The notes under the pieces: model-generated
Databases searched by the model: none
The model's input: the letters and a program-made list of their open reading frames with translations, nothing else
Told to the model about the DNA's origin: nothing
Position numbers and translations under genes: made by a program
Part shown: positions 39,154-48,060 of the stretch, piece by piece
How positions within the stretch are numbered: the first letter of the stretch is position 1
Layout: each line of letters opens with the position of its first letter
Origin: an uncultured Ruminococcus sp.
Lineage (GTDB): Bacteria; Bacillota; Clostridia; Oscillospirales; Ruminococcaceae
DNA length: 64,000 nt
Reading direction: 5' to 3'
Assembly (NCBI GenBank): GCA_910584195.1
Contig: CAJTYV010000016.1
Span: forward strand, 5,548 to 69,547

Positions 39154-40899
39154 ATGGCGTTATCGAATACTGCCGTTCCAAAATATTACGGCATGTTTCG
39201 AGATGCCGTGCTTAGAGGCAAAATCCCAATCTGTCGCGAGATAGAGTTGGAAATGAACCGAATTGACGAGTTGATTGCAGACCCCGGAATTTATTATGAC
39301 GATGAAGCTGTCGAAGGATGGATTCGATATTGTGAGGGGGAGCTTACGCTTACGGACGGTTCAGACCTTGTTCTGCTTGATTCATTCAAAGTATGGGCGG
39401 AACAGATTTTTGGATGGTATTACTACGAAGAAAGAAGCATCTACGAACCAAACCCCGATGGACATGGCGGTCACTATGTTAATAAATGGATAAAGAAGCG
39501 TCTTATCAACAAGCAGTATCTTATCGTTGGGAGAGGTGCTTCCAAATCATTATACGAATCCTGTCTTCAAAGTTACTTTCTCAACATTGACACATCGACA
39601 ACATATCAGATGACTACTGCCCCTACCATGAAACAGGCAGAAGAAATAATGTCGCCAATACGGACATCCATTACCCGTTCGAGAGGTCCGCTGTTTTCTT
39701 TCCTTACAGAAGGCTCTTTGCAAAATACCACTGGTTCGAAAGCAAACCGTGTGAAGCTCGCTTCCACTAAAAAGGGAATTGAGAATTTCCTGACAGGTTC
39801 GCTTCTCGAAATCCGTCCAATGTCAATCGACAAGCTTCAGGGCATGAGACCAAAGCTCGCAACGATTGACGAATGGCTTTCCGGGGATGTGAGGGAAGAT
39901 GTTGTCGGTGCTATCGAGCAGGGGGCATCCAAAGTTGATGACTACCTTATTGTTGCGGTGAGTTCCGAGGGTACGGTTCGTAACGGAAGCGGCGATACAA
40001 TCAAAATGGAGTTGATGAAGATCCTGAAAGGGGAGTATCGCGATATCCATACTTCCATATGGTGGTATAAGCTGGATTCCGTTGACGAAGTCGGTAATCC
40101 TGATATGTGGCAAAAGGCAAACCCTAATCTCGGTGTTACCGTCAGCTATGACACGTATCAGAGAGATGTGGAAAGAGCTGAAAATGCTCCTGCGGCGAGG
40201 AACGACATTCTTGCAAAACGTTTTGGTCTTCCGATGGAAGGGTATACATATTACTTTACATATGAAGAAACTCTTCCACATCGTAAGCGGGAATACTGGC
40301 AAATGCCCTGTTCTTTGGGTGCAGACTTATCAAGAGGTGATGATTTCTGTGATTTCTCATTTCTCTTCCCACTTTCTGGTGGCGCATTCGGTGTCAAAAC
40401 AAGAGCTTATATTTCTGAACTGACTCTTATGAAACTTCCGGCAGCATTAAGAATCAAATATGACCAATTCATAAAAGAAGGCAGTCTTATCGTTATGGAA
40501 GGCACTGTTCTGGATATGCTGCTTGTTTACGAAGATCTTGACGAGTATATTGTCAAGAGCGGATATGACATTCGTTGCTTTGGGTACGATCCGTATAATG
40601 CAAAAGAGTTCGTTGAGAGATGGGCTTCTGAAAATGGACCATTCGGAATCGAGAAAGTGATTCAGGGAGCAAAAACAGAATCAGTTCCTTTGGGTGAGTT
40701 GAAGAAGCTATCTGAGGAACGGATGTTGCTGTTTGACGAAGAACTGATGACTTTCTGCATGGGAAATTGTATCACACTGGAAGATACCAACGGGAACAGA
40801 AAATTGTATAAGAAACGTGGTGACCAGAAGATTGATGCGGTTGCGGCGATGATGGATGCATATATAGCGTATAAACTTAACAGGGATGCTTTTGAGTAG
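39154..40899 (+). CDS. terL: Terminase large subunit, 581 aa
   Basis: The motor that packages DNA and cuts it. Walker A-type GRGASKS is at 126-132 and Walker B LATIDEW has Asp239/Glu240. The C-terminal nuclease shows ADLSRGDDFCDF, CFGYDPYNAKEF and KIDAVAAMMDA, providing the metal-binding Asp residues. The length is typical of HK97-type large terminases. AAAGGAGAATAAGTTT lies upstream, and a strong terminator follows. Confidence 0.93.
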   Translation: MALSNTAVPKYYGMFRDAVLRGKIPICREIELEMNRIDELIADPGIYYDDEAVEGWIRYCEGELTLTDGSDLVLLDSFKVWAEQIFGWYYYEERSIYEPNPDGHGGHYVNKWIKKRLINKQYLIVGRGASKSLYESCLQSYFLNIDTSTTYQMTTAPTMKQAEEIMSPIRTSITRSRGPLFSFLTEGSLQNTTGSKANRVKLASTKKGIENFLTGSLLEIRPMSIDKLQGMRPKLATIDEWLSGDVREDVVGAIEQGASKVDDYLIVAVSSEGTVRNGSGDTIKMELMKILKGEYRDIHTSIWWYKLDSVDEVGNPDMWQKANPNLGVTVSYDTYQRDVERAENAPAARNDILAKRFGLPMEGYTYYFTYEETLPHRKREYWQMPCSLGADLSRGDDFCDFSFLFPLSGGAFGVKTRAYISELTLMKLPAALRIKYDQFIKEGSLIVMEGTVLDMLLVYEDLDEYIVKSGYDIRCFGYDPYNAKEFVERWASENGPFGIEKVIQGAKTESVPLGELKKLSEERMLLFDEELMTFCMGNCITLEDTNGNRKLYKKRGDQKIDAVAAMMDAYIAYKLNRDAFE

Positions 40900-40916
40900 T
40901 ATTTGATGAAATAACG

Positions 40917-40944
40917 GAACCGGTATCGGTTCTTTTTTTTTTTT
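40917..40944 (+). terminator. Strong intrinsic terminator after terL
   Basis: GAACCG (40917-40922), loop GTAT, CGGTTC (40927-40932), followed by an unbroken run of T. This is a textbook structure. Confidence 0.9.
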
Positions 40945-40973
40945 GCCTAAAAACTGATAGGGAGGTGAGTGCG

Positions 40974-41423
40974 TTGTCTGAGCTTAAACATCACGGAATC
41001 CTCGGAATGAAATGGGGGATTCGGCGAACACCGGCGCAGCTTGGAAATCTTAGCAAGAAGGATTCAACATGGATTGCAAAAAAGAGTGACAAGATTACAG
41101 CGCAGGCTGAAAAGAAAACTTCAAGGGAACTTAACAGATATGCTAACGAGCTGCTGAAGAACCCTGATGCGGTTACAAAATCAGGTAAGCTGAGCGCTAC
41201 AACTGTAACAGCATATAACCGGAAGAAAGCTGAGCTTATGAGTCAATCGGTATCAAGTTTACGTTCTCCGTCTGGCAAAGTCGTTCAGTTTGTAGCGAAG
41301 CGTGGAGAAGTAGGAGTTATGATGGCACTCGCCGACGAGGGTTATAACATATCGCAGTTGAAAAACGGAGTATGGTCATCCGGAAGAGTGGCTTATAAGA
41401 AAACCGTTTTGGATAAAGCATAG
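40974..41423 (+). CDS. Tagged head-region protein, 149 aa
   Basis: TTG 40974 fits the AGGGAGGTGA site better than the overlapping GTG at 40965. The N-terminus ELKHHGILGMKWGIRRTPAQ is the same tag type as in the 38603 and 33456 products. The rest is basic and helical. It sits directly before the portal, so it is probably a minor head or internal protein. Confidence 0.7.
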   Translation: MSELKHHGILGMKWGIRRTPAQLGNLSKKDSTWIAKKSDKITAQAEKKTSRELNRYANELLKNPDAVTKSGKLSATTVTAYNRKKAELMSQSVSSLRSPSGKVVQFVAKRGEVGVMMALADEGYNISQLKNGVWSSGRVAYKKTVLDKA

Positions 41424-41436
41424 GGGGTGATCATAA

Positions 41437-42810
41437 ATGGAATTTGCATTTGGTTCCAGGCTGAAACATGCTTGGAACGCTTTTACAAGCAATAAAGACC
41501 CAACGAGGGCTTATATGAATATAGGCAGCGGTTACGGATACAGACCGGACCGTCCGAGGTTCTCTATGGGGAATGAACGGTCAATCGTTACTTCTGTTTT
41601 CAATCGGATTGCGCTGGACGTGGCGGCGATAGACATAAAGCATGTCCGGTTGGACAAAAACGGGCGGTTTCAAGAAACCATCAATTCGCCTCTTAACAAC
41701 TGTTTGTCATTAGAGGCAAATCTGGATCAGACTGGTAGGGCATTTATACAGGATGCGGTTATGTCGTTGTTGGATGAAGGGTGTATTGCTCTTGTTCCAA
41801 CGGATACAGATGACGATCCGGAAGACGGACTGCCGGGTTCTGTTGATATTGATTCTCTCAGGGTTGCCAAGATACTGGAGTGGTATCCCGCTCATGTGCG
41901 GCTTCGTGTATACAATGAGCAGACTGGGGAAAAAGAGGATATTACTCTTCCGAAACGATTTGTCTGCATAATTGAGAATCCTCTTTATGCCGTAATCAAT
42001 GAGCCGAACTCGACTATGAAACGCTTGATAAGAAAATTAAGTTTACTGGATGTGACAGATGAACAAACGGCTTCCGGTAAGCTCGATTTAATTATTCAGC
42101 TTCCATATGTAATTAAGACAGAGGCTAGGAGAGTACAGGCAGAAAACAGGAGGAAGGATATTGAGCGGCAGTTAGCCGGCTCCAAATACGGAATCGCTTA
42201 TACGGATGGTACGGAGCATATTACTCAGTTGAACCGTTCTCTTGAGAATAATCTCATGAAGCAGATCGAGTATTTGACCTCTCTGTTATTTAGTCAGCTC
42301 GGCATTACCCAGAGCATTCTTGATGGTACTGCTGACGAAAAGACAATGCTCAATTATTACAGCAGAACGATAGAACCTATTGTGTCGGCTATTGTGGATG
42401 AAATGAAGAGGAAGTTTCTCACAAAAACAGCTCGGTCTCAGAAGCAGGACATTATGTATTTCAGAGATCCGTTCAAGCTTGTTCCGGTAGACAGCATTGC
42501 TGAGATTGCTGACAAGTTTACGAGAAACGAAATCATGACATCTAATGAAATCAGGCAGGTCATCGGTATGCGCCCGTCTTCTGATCCAAAAGCGGATACA
42601 TTGGTGAACAGTAATATCAGCCAACCGAACGAGAGTAATCCGACTGGGCAAAGTCCTCAAACCGATGAACCGGGTGGAGAAGATAGTGAAGAAGATTCCA
42701 TTGTGAACGATTTGCTCAATAGCTTGGAAGACGAGATAAACTCCATAATCGACGGATATATGTCCGAGGACGATGATGAAGGGGAAGAGGTGGTTGATGA
42801 TGACGGATAA
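41437..42810 (+). CDS. Portal protein, 457 aa
   Basis: Forms the dodecameric ring through which DNA enters. SIVTSVFNRIALDVAAIDIK, then NPLYAVINEPNSTMKRLI and LLFSQLGITQSILDGTADE are characteristic of HK97-type portals. The acidic C-terminal tail is probably flexible. It starts after AGGGGGTGATCATAA and overlaps the next gene slightly. Confidence 0.9.
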   Translation: MEFAFGSRLKHAWNAFTSNKDPTRAYMNIGSGYGYRPDRPRFSMGNERSIVTSVFNRIALDVAAIDIKHVRLDKNGRFQETINSPLNNCLSLEANLDQTGRAFIQDAVMSLLDEGCIALVPTDTDDDPEDGLPGSVDIDSLRVAKILEWYPAHVRLRVYNEQTGEKEDITLPKRFVCIIENPLYAVINEPNSTMKRLIRKLSLLDVTDEQTASGKLDLIIQLPYVIKTEARRVQAENRRKDIERQLAGSKYGIAYTDGTEHITQLNRSLENNLMKQIEYLTSLLFSQLGITQSILDGTADEKTMLNYYSRTIEPIVSAIVDEMKRKFLTKTARSQKQDIMYFRDPFKLVPVDSIAEIADKFTRNEIMTSNEIRQVIGMRPSSDPKADTLVNSNISQPNESNPTGQSPQTDEPGGEDSEEDSIVNDLLNSLEDEINSIIDGYMSEDDDEGEEVVDDDG

Positions 42811-43653
42811 TACAGCAAATCTCCAGCATTATGCCTCTCCGTACTACGATCCCGTCAAAGCACACGAGTATTACATGCAAAATCGCGAGCTGAAAGAACG
42901 CCGTTCCGTTCGGAAATTATCCGATGAGGGTAAAAAGTCTGGTCCTATACGAGAAACGAGATTAAGGCTGAGAAAAAGACCAAGGTAGAAGCTGAACAGG
43001 AAATAAAAAAGCAGAGGACTGATGAATTTAGAAGTAACGCAAAGGCAATGCGTGAAAGAATTTCGTCTCGTTTGAAAGATCTGAATGAGGCTTTGTCACA
43101 AAGGGCTTCATCGAAGAAAAAGGCCATTGACGAAAGGAAGAAATCCGATTTGGATGAGATAACGGCTGAAACTGAGAAAAAGAAACAGCGGGTGGAAGCG
43201 AAAAAAGAGTCGGAAATCGAAAAGCTTATGAGCGTCCCTATTCCTGAGGGTCTTTCTAAAGCGGAAAAGTCCAAACGGATTGCGGAAAGGAATGAAAAAA
43301 TCGCAAAGCTTCGTTCGGATGCCAAGTCGGAAAAGGATAAGTTAAGCGACCGCTCCAATTCTGATAAGGGCGATGTCCGAAACACGGCGACGAACAAAAA
43401 ACAGCGGGTTACGGAAGACACCAAAGCCGAAAGGTCGAGCAATTCTTCTAATGCTTCAGCGGAAAGGCAGCAGGTCAGCAATGATCTTAAAACGGCTATT
43501 GCGGCGGCAAGAGAAGCTTATAAAGCGGCAAAGGAATCTATTGACCAAACATACGAGGAAATTTACCAGAGGGAGTTTGACAGGATTGCAGCCGAAATGC
43601 CTAAAGTGTCTAAACGTAAGAAAAGTAAGAAAAAGTCAAGTAAAAAGAAATGA
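42797..43653 (+). pseudogene. Scaffold-like coiled-coil gene split by a frameshift
   Basis: Frame 1 starts near 42797 (LQHYASPYYDPVKAHEYYMQ, then KLSDEGKK) and ends at 42988. At GGTAAAAAG (42929-42937) a one-base backward shift continues in a second frame reading VWSYTRNEIKAEKK and then a 200-residue charged coiled coil ending in a lysine run. With six A instead of five the gene is continuous, about 285 residues. It is likely a scaffold or minor head protein. It may be programmed -1 frameshifting, a mutation, or a homopolymer error. Confidence 0.65.
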
Positions 43654-43668
43654 AGGAGGTAATTCAAA

Positions 43669-45564
43669 ATGGTAAAGTGCGATTTTAGTGGATGGGCCAC
43701 TAGAAACGATTTGCGCTGTGCCGATGGACGAATTATCCGGAAAGATGCTTTCAAAGGACAGAACGGAAAAACGGTCAGTCTTGTTTGGAATCATCAGCAT
43801 AGTTCTCAGGATAATGTACTCGGCCACGCATTGCTTGAAAACAGGGAAGAAGGCGTGTATGCCTACTGTACTTTCAATGAAACAGAATCCGGCAAGACTG
43901 CCAAAGAATTGGTACAGCATGGCGACGTGGTTTCTCTGTCAATTTGGGCAAATCAGTTGAAACAGACAGGACATGATGTTGTTCATGGTGTTATCCGTGA
44001 GCTTAGTCTTGTTCTTGCTGGTGCAAATCCCGGTGCGTTCATTGATACAGTGATGGTTCACGGAGTAGAAGCAGAGGATGAAATGATTATCAATTACGAT
44101 GAAAATATTATGCTCTATCATTCCGCTGATGACCCGGAGAAAGAGAAGAAAGGAGAGCCTCAGGAAGCTAAAAAGGAAAAGGAAGAGGAAAAGGAGAAGA
44201 AAGAAGAAAAGAAAGATCCGGAAACAAAAACCGACGATGATGAGACAGTCGGCGATGTATGGAACACCATGACGGAAAAGCAGCAGAATGCTGCGTATGC
44301 GATGATCGCTGCGGCTTTGGAGGAAAAAGAAGAGCTGGGTGACGATGATGAAAACAATAAAGGAGGTAACAAAACTATGAAACATAACGTATTTGACCAG
44401 GGAGCTGTTCAGGAGAGCACTTTCCTCAGCCATGCCGACCAGGTGGATATTATCAACCTTGCCAAGAGCAACAGCGTAGGCTCTTTGCGTACAGCTCTCA
44501 ACATTTATCTGGAACAGAACAGAGAGACTTTGGAGCACAGCGGCATGGATGTCGATGATGTTCTGGCTCATGGAATCACCGACATTGAGAAACTGTTCCC
44601 TGAATTCAGGGATGTACGCCCCGGCGCTCCCGAGAGAATTACCCGCGATCAGGGATGGGTTACTTCGGTAATGAGCAAGGCTTACAAGACTCCGTTCAGC
44701 CGTATCCGTACCCGCCAGATGGATGCCCGTTCTGATGAGCTTCGTGCGAGAGGTTACAAGAAAGGCTCCAAGAAAGAGGAGCGCGGTAACATGACCCTGT
44801 ACAACAGAACCACAGACCCGCAGACCGTTTTCGTAAAGGACAAGCTGAACCGGGACGACATTGTCGATATCACGGACTTCGAGGTTGCCGATTACATCTA
44901 TCAGGATATGCGCGAGAAGCTGAACGAGGAGATCGCTATTGCAATCATGGTCAGTGACGGGAGAATCCCCGGTGCCGAGGGCAAGATTGACGAGACACAT
45001 ATCCGTCCGATCTGGGGAGATGACGAGTTCTTCACGATGCACGTTGACATTGATCTCAATGGCGCAAAAACCGAGCTTCAGGGTACGAATACCGGCGCCA
45101 ATTTCAGTGAGAACTATATCTATGCAGAAGCGATCATTCGTGCGGCCCTCTATTCCAGAGAGAAGTACAAAGGGACTGGCCAGCCTGATTTCTACTGCAC
45201 GCCTCATCTCGTGAACATCATGCTGCTTGCCAGAGACATGAACGGCCGCCGTATCTATGACACAGTTGCGGATTTGGCAAAGGCTCTGAATGTCGGGGAG
45301 ATCCACACGGCTGAGCAGTTCGATGGTCTGACCAGAGAGACTTCCGATAAGAAGACAAAGGAGCTTCTCGGAATCTTTGTGAATATGGCTGACTATACCA
45401 TCGGCTCCACCAAGGGCGGCGAGATCACCAGATTCAACCAGTTCGATATCGACTTCAATCAGGAGAAGTATCTGCTGGAGACAAGGCTGTCCGGTGCTTT
45501 GACGAGGTATCGTTGTGCAATCGCATTGGAAAAGGATGTGACCGATGAGGTTGTTGCCGGTTGA
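43669..45564 (+). CDS. Prohead protease fused to major capsid protein, 631 aa
   Basis: Residues 1-135 form an S78/U35-type prohead protease: VWNHQHSS with His42 and IRELSLVLAGANPG with Ser113. A highly charged linker of about 70 residues (K/E repeats, 155-225) acts as a scaffold-like region. Residues from about 237 are an HK97-fold major capsid protein, including the DFEVADYIYQDMREKLNEEI and GQPDFYCTPHLVNIML blocks. An internal ribosome site before Met237 could also yield free capsid protein (395 aa). Assembly role: cleave scaffold and form the shell. Confidence 0.9.
   Translation: MVKCDFSGWATRNDLRCADGRIIRKDAFKGQNGKTVSLVWNHQHSSQDNVLGHALLENREEGVYAYCTFNETESGKTAKELVQHGDVVSLSIWANQLKQTGHDVVHGVIRELSLVLAGANPGAFIDTVMVHGVEAEDEMIINYDENIMLYHSADDPEKEKKGEPQEAKKEKEEEKEKKEEKKDPETKTDDDETVGDVWNTMTEKQQNAAYAMIAAALEEKEELGDDDENNKGGNKTMKHNVFDQGAVQESTFLSHADQVDIINLAKSNSVGSLRTALNIYLEQNRETLEHSGMDVDDVLAHGITDIEKLFPEFRDVRPGAPERITRDQGWVTSVMSKAYKTPFSRIRTRQMDARSDELRARGYKKGSKKEERGNMTLYNRTTDPQTVFVKDKLNRDDIVDITDFEVADYIYQDMREKLNEEIAIAIMVSDGRIPGAEGKIDETHIRPIWGDDEFFTMHVDIDLNGAKTELQGTNTGANFSENYIYAEAIIRAALYSREKYKGTGQPDFYCTPHLVNIMLLARDMNGRRIYDTVADLAKALNVGEIHTAEQFDGLTRETSDKKTKELLGIFVNMADYTIGSTKGGEITRFNQFDIDFNQEKYLLETRLSGALTRYRCAIALEKDVTDEVVAG
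44360..44379 (+). promoter_or_regulatory. Internal ribosome site for free capsid protein
   Basis: AAGGAGG (44360-44366) lies 10 bases before in-frame ATG 44377, exactly where the capsid domain begins after the charged linker. Confidence 0.7.
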
Positions 45565-45595
45565 TCCACAGACATTCAAAATGGTGTAAATTGAT

Positions 45596-45617
45596 GAACC
45601 TCTTAGGTTCTTTTTTT
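45596..45617 (+). terminator. Terminator after the capsid gene
   Basis: GAACCT (45596-45601), loop CTT, AGGTTC (45605-45610), followed by seven further T. It probably sets the high capsid transcript level apart from downstream genes. Confidence 0.85.
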
Positions 45618-45643
45618 ATGCCTAAAAACGGAGGAAATGAGCA

Positions 45644-45958
45644 ATGAAGTTTTACGGACCGATTGGCTATGCTGAGACAGTTGAAACCAAGCCCGGCGTG
45701 TGGGAGGAACAGATTACGGAGCGCATGTACTACGGTGATGTGACCCGCAATACGCGTCGGCTTCAAAGTTCTGAAACACTCAACGATGATATCAACGTTG
45801 CAAACGAAATCAGCATAGTCGCCGATCCGTTTGCCAATGAACATTTCTATTCGATGCGGTACGTTGGGTTTATGGGTGCTAAATGGAAAATTTCAAATGT
45901 TGAAGTTCAGTATCCAAGACTTATTTTAACCATAGGGGGTGTTTACAATGATGGATAG
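45644..45958 (+). CDS. Head closure/connector-like protein, 104 aa
   Basis: A beta-rich protein (EEQITERMYYGDVTRNTRRL, then KWKISNVEVQYPRLILTIGG), consistent with phage neck stopper proteins. Its position between capsid and tail-terminator-like genes agrees. ACGGAGGAAATGAGCA lies upstream. Confidence 0.7.
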   Translation: MKFYGPIGYAETVETKPGVWEEQITERMYYGDVTRNTRRLQSSETLNDDINVANEISIVADPFANEHFYSMRYVGFMGAKWKISNVEVQYPRLILTIGGVYNDG

Positions 45959-46256
45959 ACGGCTTCTGTTTCACGAGGTACTGTGTGAAGTTCTCGGAAG
46001 TAGGAATGTTTATTTTCAGCCCCCGGAATCCGTTAAGATGTGTTACCCCGCTATTGTGTATGCTCGGAATGGCATCAAACCTACATATGCAAATAACGGG
46101 GTTTACTTATCTCAAATGGAATATTCAGTAACGGTAATAGACAAAGATCCGGATAGTCCTATCGTCGGCAAAGTAGCTTTGTTGCCTACCAGTAAATTTA
46201 ACCGGCATTACGAGAAAGACAATCTGAATCATGATGTCTACACAATATTCTTTTAA
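45948..46256 (+). CDS. Tail terminator-like protein, 102 aa
   Basis: ATGATG at 45948 overlaps the preceding gene, with AGGGGGTGTTTACA upstream. The block EYSVTVIDKDPDSPIVGKVA then HYEKDNLNHDVYTIFF is typical of the small protein encoded just before the tail tube gene in siphoviruses, which caps the tail. Confidence 0.75.
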   Translation: MMDRRLLFHEVLCEVLGSRNVYFQPPESVKMCYPAIVYARNGIKPTYANNGVYLSQMEYSVTVIDKDPDSPIVGKVALLPTSKFNRHYEKDNLNHDVYTIFF

Positions 46257-46270
46257 GGAGGACAAAATCT

Positions 46271-46981
46271 ATGAAACTTGAATGGGATAAAACTGGTGAA
46301 CGCTTGTATGAAACAGGCGTGGATCATGGCGTTCTTTATCCGATCCAGACGGGCGGAGTTTACACAAAAGGCGTTCCGTGGAATGGTTTGAGCGCAGTAA
46401 CAGAGAGTCCGTCCGGTGCGGAGGCTTCTCCCGTATATGCGGATAATATTAAGTATCTGAACCTCATGTCTGTTGAGGAGTTCGGGGCTACTGTCGAGGC
46501 ATATACATATCCGCCTGAGTTCGCGGAATGCGATGGCTCTGTTGAGATTGTTCCTGGTATGTTTGCCGGGCAGCAGAACAGAAAGATGTTCGGTATGGCA
46601 TACAGAACTATCCTTGGCAACGATGTTGATAACAATGACTACGGCTATAAGCTGCATCTGATCTACGGTGCTTTGGCAGCCCCTTCCGAGAAAGGTTATG
46701 GCACTATCAACGACAGTCCGGAACCGATTTCAATGTCCTGGGAGCTGACCACCACCCCGGTAGCGATTAACACCGTGATTGATGGCAAGAAGCTGAAACC
46801 TACAGCCTGCCTGACTTTTGACTCCACGAAGTTTGACAAGGCTTTCATGGCGAAGCTGGAAGATATTCTGTTCGGTACCAATCCTACCACGGAAGATGGC
46901 TCCGATGGAACAGAAGCAAGACTTCCTCTTCCGGATGAGATCCTCAAGCTGTATCAGGAGTCTACCGCAGCAGCGGGCTAA
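46271..46981 (+). CDS. Major tail tube protein, 236 aa
   Basis: Sequence KLEWDKTGERLYETGVDHGV at the start, central EFGATVEAYTYPPEFAECDG and late TACLTFDSTKFDKAFMAKLE fit recalled siphovirus tube proteins. The position before the chaperone pair and tape measure agrees. AAGGAGGACAAAATCT lies upstream, and a terminator follows. Confidence 0.85.
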   Translation: MKLEWDKTGERLYETGVDHGVLYPIQTGGVYTKGVPWNGLSAVTESPSGAEASPVYADNIKYLNLMSVEEFGATVEAYTYPPEFAECDGSVEIVPGMFAGQQNRKMFGMAYRTILGNDVDNNDYGYKLHLIYGALAAPSEKGYGTINDSPEPISMSWELTTTPVAINTVIDGKKLKPTACLTFDSTKFDKAFMAKLEDILFGTNPTTEDGSDGTEARLPLPDEILKLYQESTAAAG

Positions 46982-47006
46982 TCTTACAACTGCATAGTGC
47001 AACCAG

Positions 47007-47052
47007 TAGGGAGTCGTATTCAGGGTGATGGACTGGCGGCTCCCTATTTTAT
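47007..47052 (+). terminator. Terminator after the tail tube gene
   Basis: TAGGGAG (47007-47013) pairs with CTCCCTA (47040-47046), extendable by three more pairs, then TTTTATTTG. Confidence 0.75.
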
Positions 47053-47071
47053 TTGAAAGGAGAAAAAGAAC

Positions 47072-47488
47072 ATGTTAAAGAAAACAATACCTTATACAGA
47101 TTACAACGGTGTGGAAAGAGTTGAGGATTTTTATTTCAATCTCTCCAAAGCAGAATCAATGGAGATGGAGCTGAGTATTCCCGGCGGGCTTACCGGAATG
47201 ATCCGGCAGATTGTGGCAGCACAGGATGTACCGACTATCATTGCGACTTTCAAGCAGATCATTCTCAAGGCTTACGGCGAAAAGAGTCCGGACGGCCGAC
47301 GGTTCGTCAAGTCCGAGGAGCTTTCCAAGGCATTTTCGGAGACCGAGGCATACTCCATCCTGTACATGGAGCTGGCTACAGATGCCAATGCAGCGGCTGA
47401 ATTTGTGAACGGTATCGTACCGAAGGATGCGGATGCTCCTGCGGCACAGCAGCCTGAAAAACCGGCGTTGGCTCCAGTTACAAATTAG
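47072..47488 (+). CDS. Tail assembly chaperone 1, 138 aa
   Basis: Located between tube and tape measure. It is an acidic, helical protein (MLKKTIPYTDYNGVERVEDF at the N-terminus, then AAAEFVNGIVPKDAD) with an A/P-rich tail. This matches gpG-type chaperones that coat the tape measure. No obvious slippery site links it to the next gene. Confidence 0.75.
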   Translation: MLKKTIPYTDYNGVERVEDFYFNLSKAESMEMELSIPGGLTGMIRQIVAAQDVPTIIATFKQIILKAYGEKSPDGRRFVKSEELSKAFSETEAYSILYMELATDANAAAEFVNGIVPKDADAPAAQQPEKPALAPVTN

Positions 47489-47509
47489 AAAACAATGGAG
47501 GACTGAGGG

Positions 47510-48055
47510 ATGCTTCGTATTAACATACCGGCTGGCGAGGAGCAATGGGATGAGGTAAACGAAATCTTCATCTATCCAAAAGGACAAACGTTACAGTTGG
47601 AGCATTCCCTCGTCTCTCTTTCAAAATGGGAATCCAAATGGTGTAAGCCATTCCTTTCAAAGAAAGAAAAAACTTTTGAGGAAAATCTGGACTACGTTAA
47701 ATGTATGACAATTACGCCAAACGTAGACCCGGAGGTTTACAGCTATTTGACGAGTTCCAATATTGATGTAATCAATCAGTATATAGATGCTCCGATGACA
47801 GCCACAACTTTCAGGGAAGAAAAAACCGGCAAACCAAACAGGGAGCAGGTTACTGCGGAGATTATTTATTACTGGATGATTGCCTTGAATATACCGTTTG
47901 AATGCCAGAAATGGCATCTCAACCGTCTGCTGACCCTTATCAGGGTTTGCGACATCAAGAATTCGCCGCCTAAAAAGATGAGTAAACGTGAAATCTTTAA
48001 ACGCAATTCTGCTCTCAATGCGGCGAGAAAAAAACAGTTAAACACTAGGGGGTGA
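47510..48055 (+). CDS. Tail assembly chaperone 2 / tail protein, 181 aa
   Basis: A recognisable siphovirus protein in the gpGT position: PAGEEQWDEVNEIFIYPKGQ, then TTFREEKTGKPNREQVTAEI and a very basic C-terminus. It starts after GGAGGACTGAGGG. Unlike lambda, it has its own start rather than a frameshift fusion. Confidence 0.65.
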   Translation: MLRINIPAGEEQWDEVNEIFIYPKGQTLQLEHSLVSLSKWESKWCKPFLSKKEKTFEENLDYVKCMTITPNVDPEVYSYLTSSNIDVINQYIDAPMTATTFREEKTGKPNREQVTAEIIYYWMIALNIPFECQKWHLNRLLTLIRVCDIKNSPPKKMSKREIFKRNSALNAARKKQLNTRG

Positions 48056-48060
48056 CCTAA

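Noticed and set aside
43939..45579. Long minus-strand open frame opposite the capsid gene (546 codons)
   Set aside because: It is the antisense shadow of a strong capsid gene, has no ribosome site and encodes a Cys/Ile-rich sequence with no domain; similar shadows lie opposite the polymerase and tape measure.
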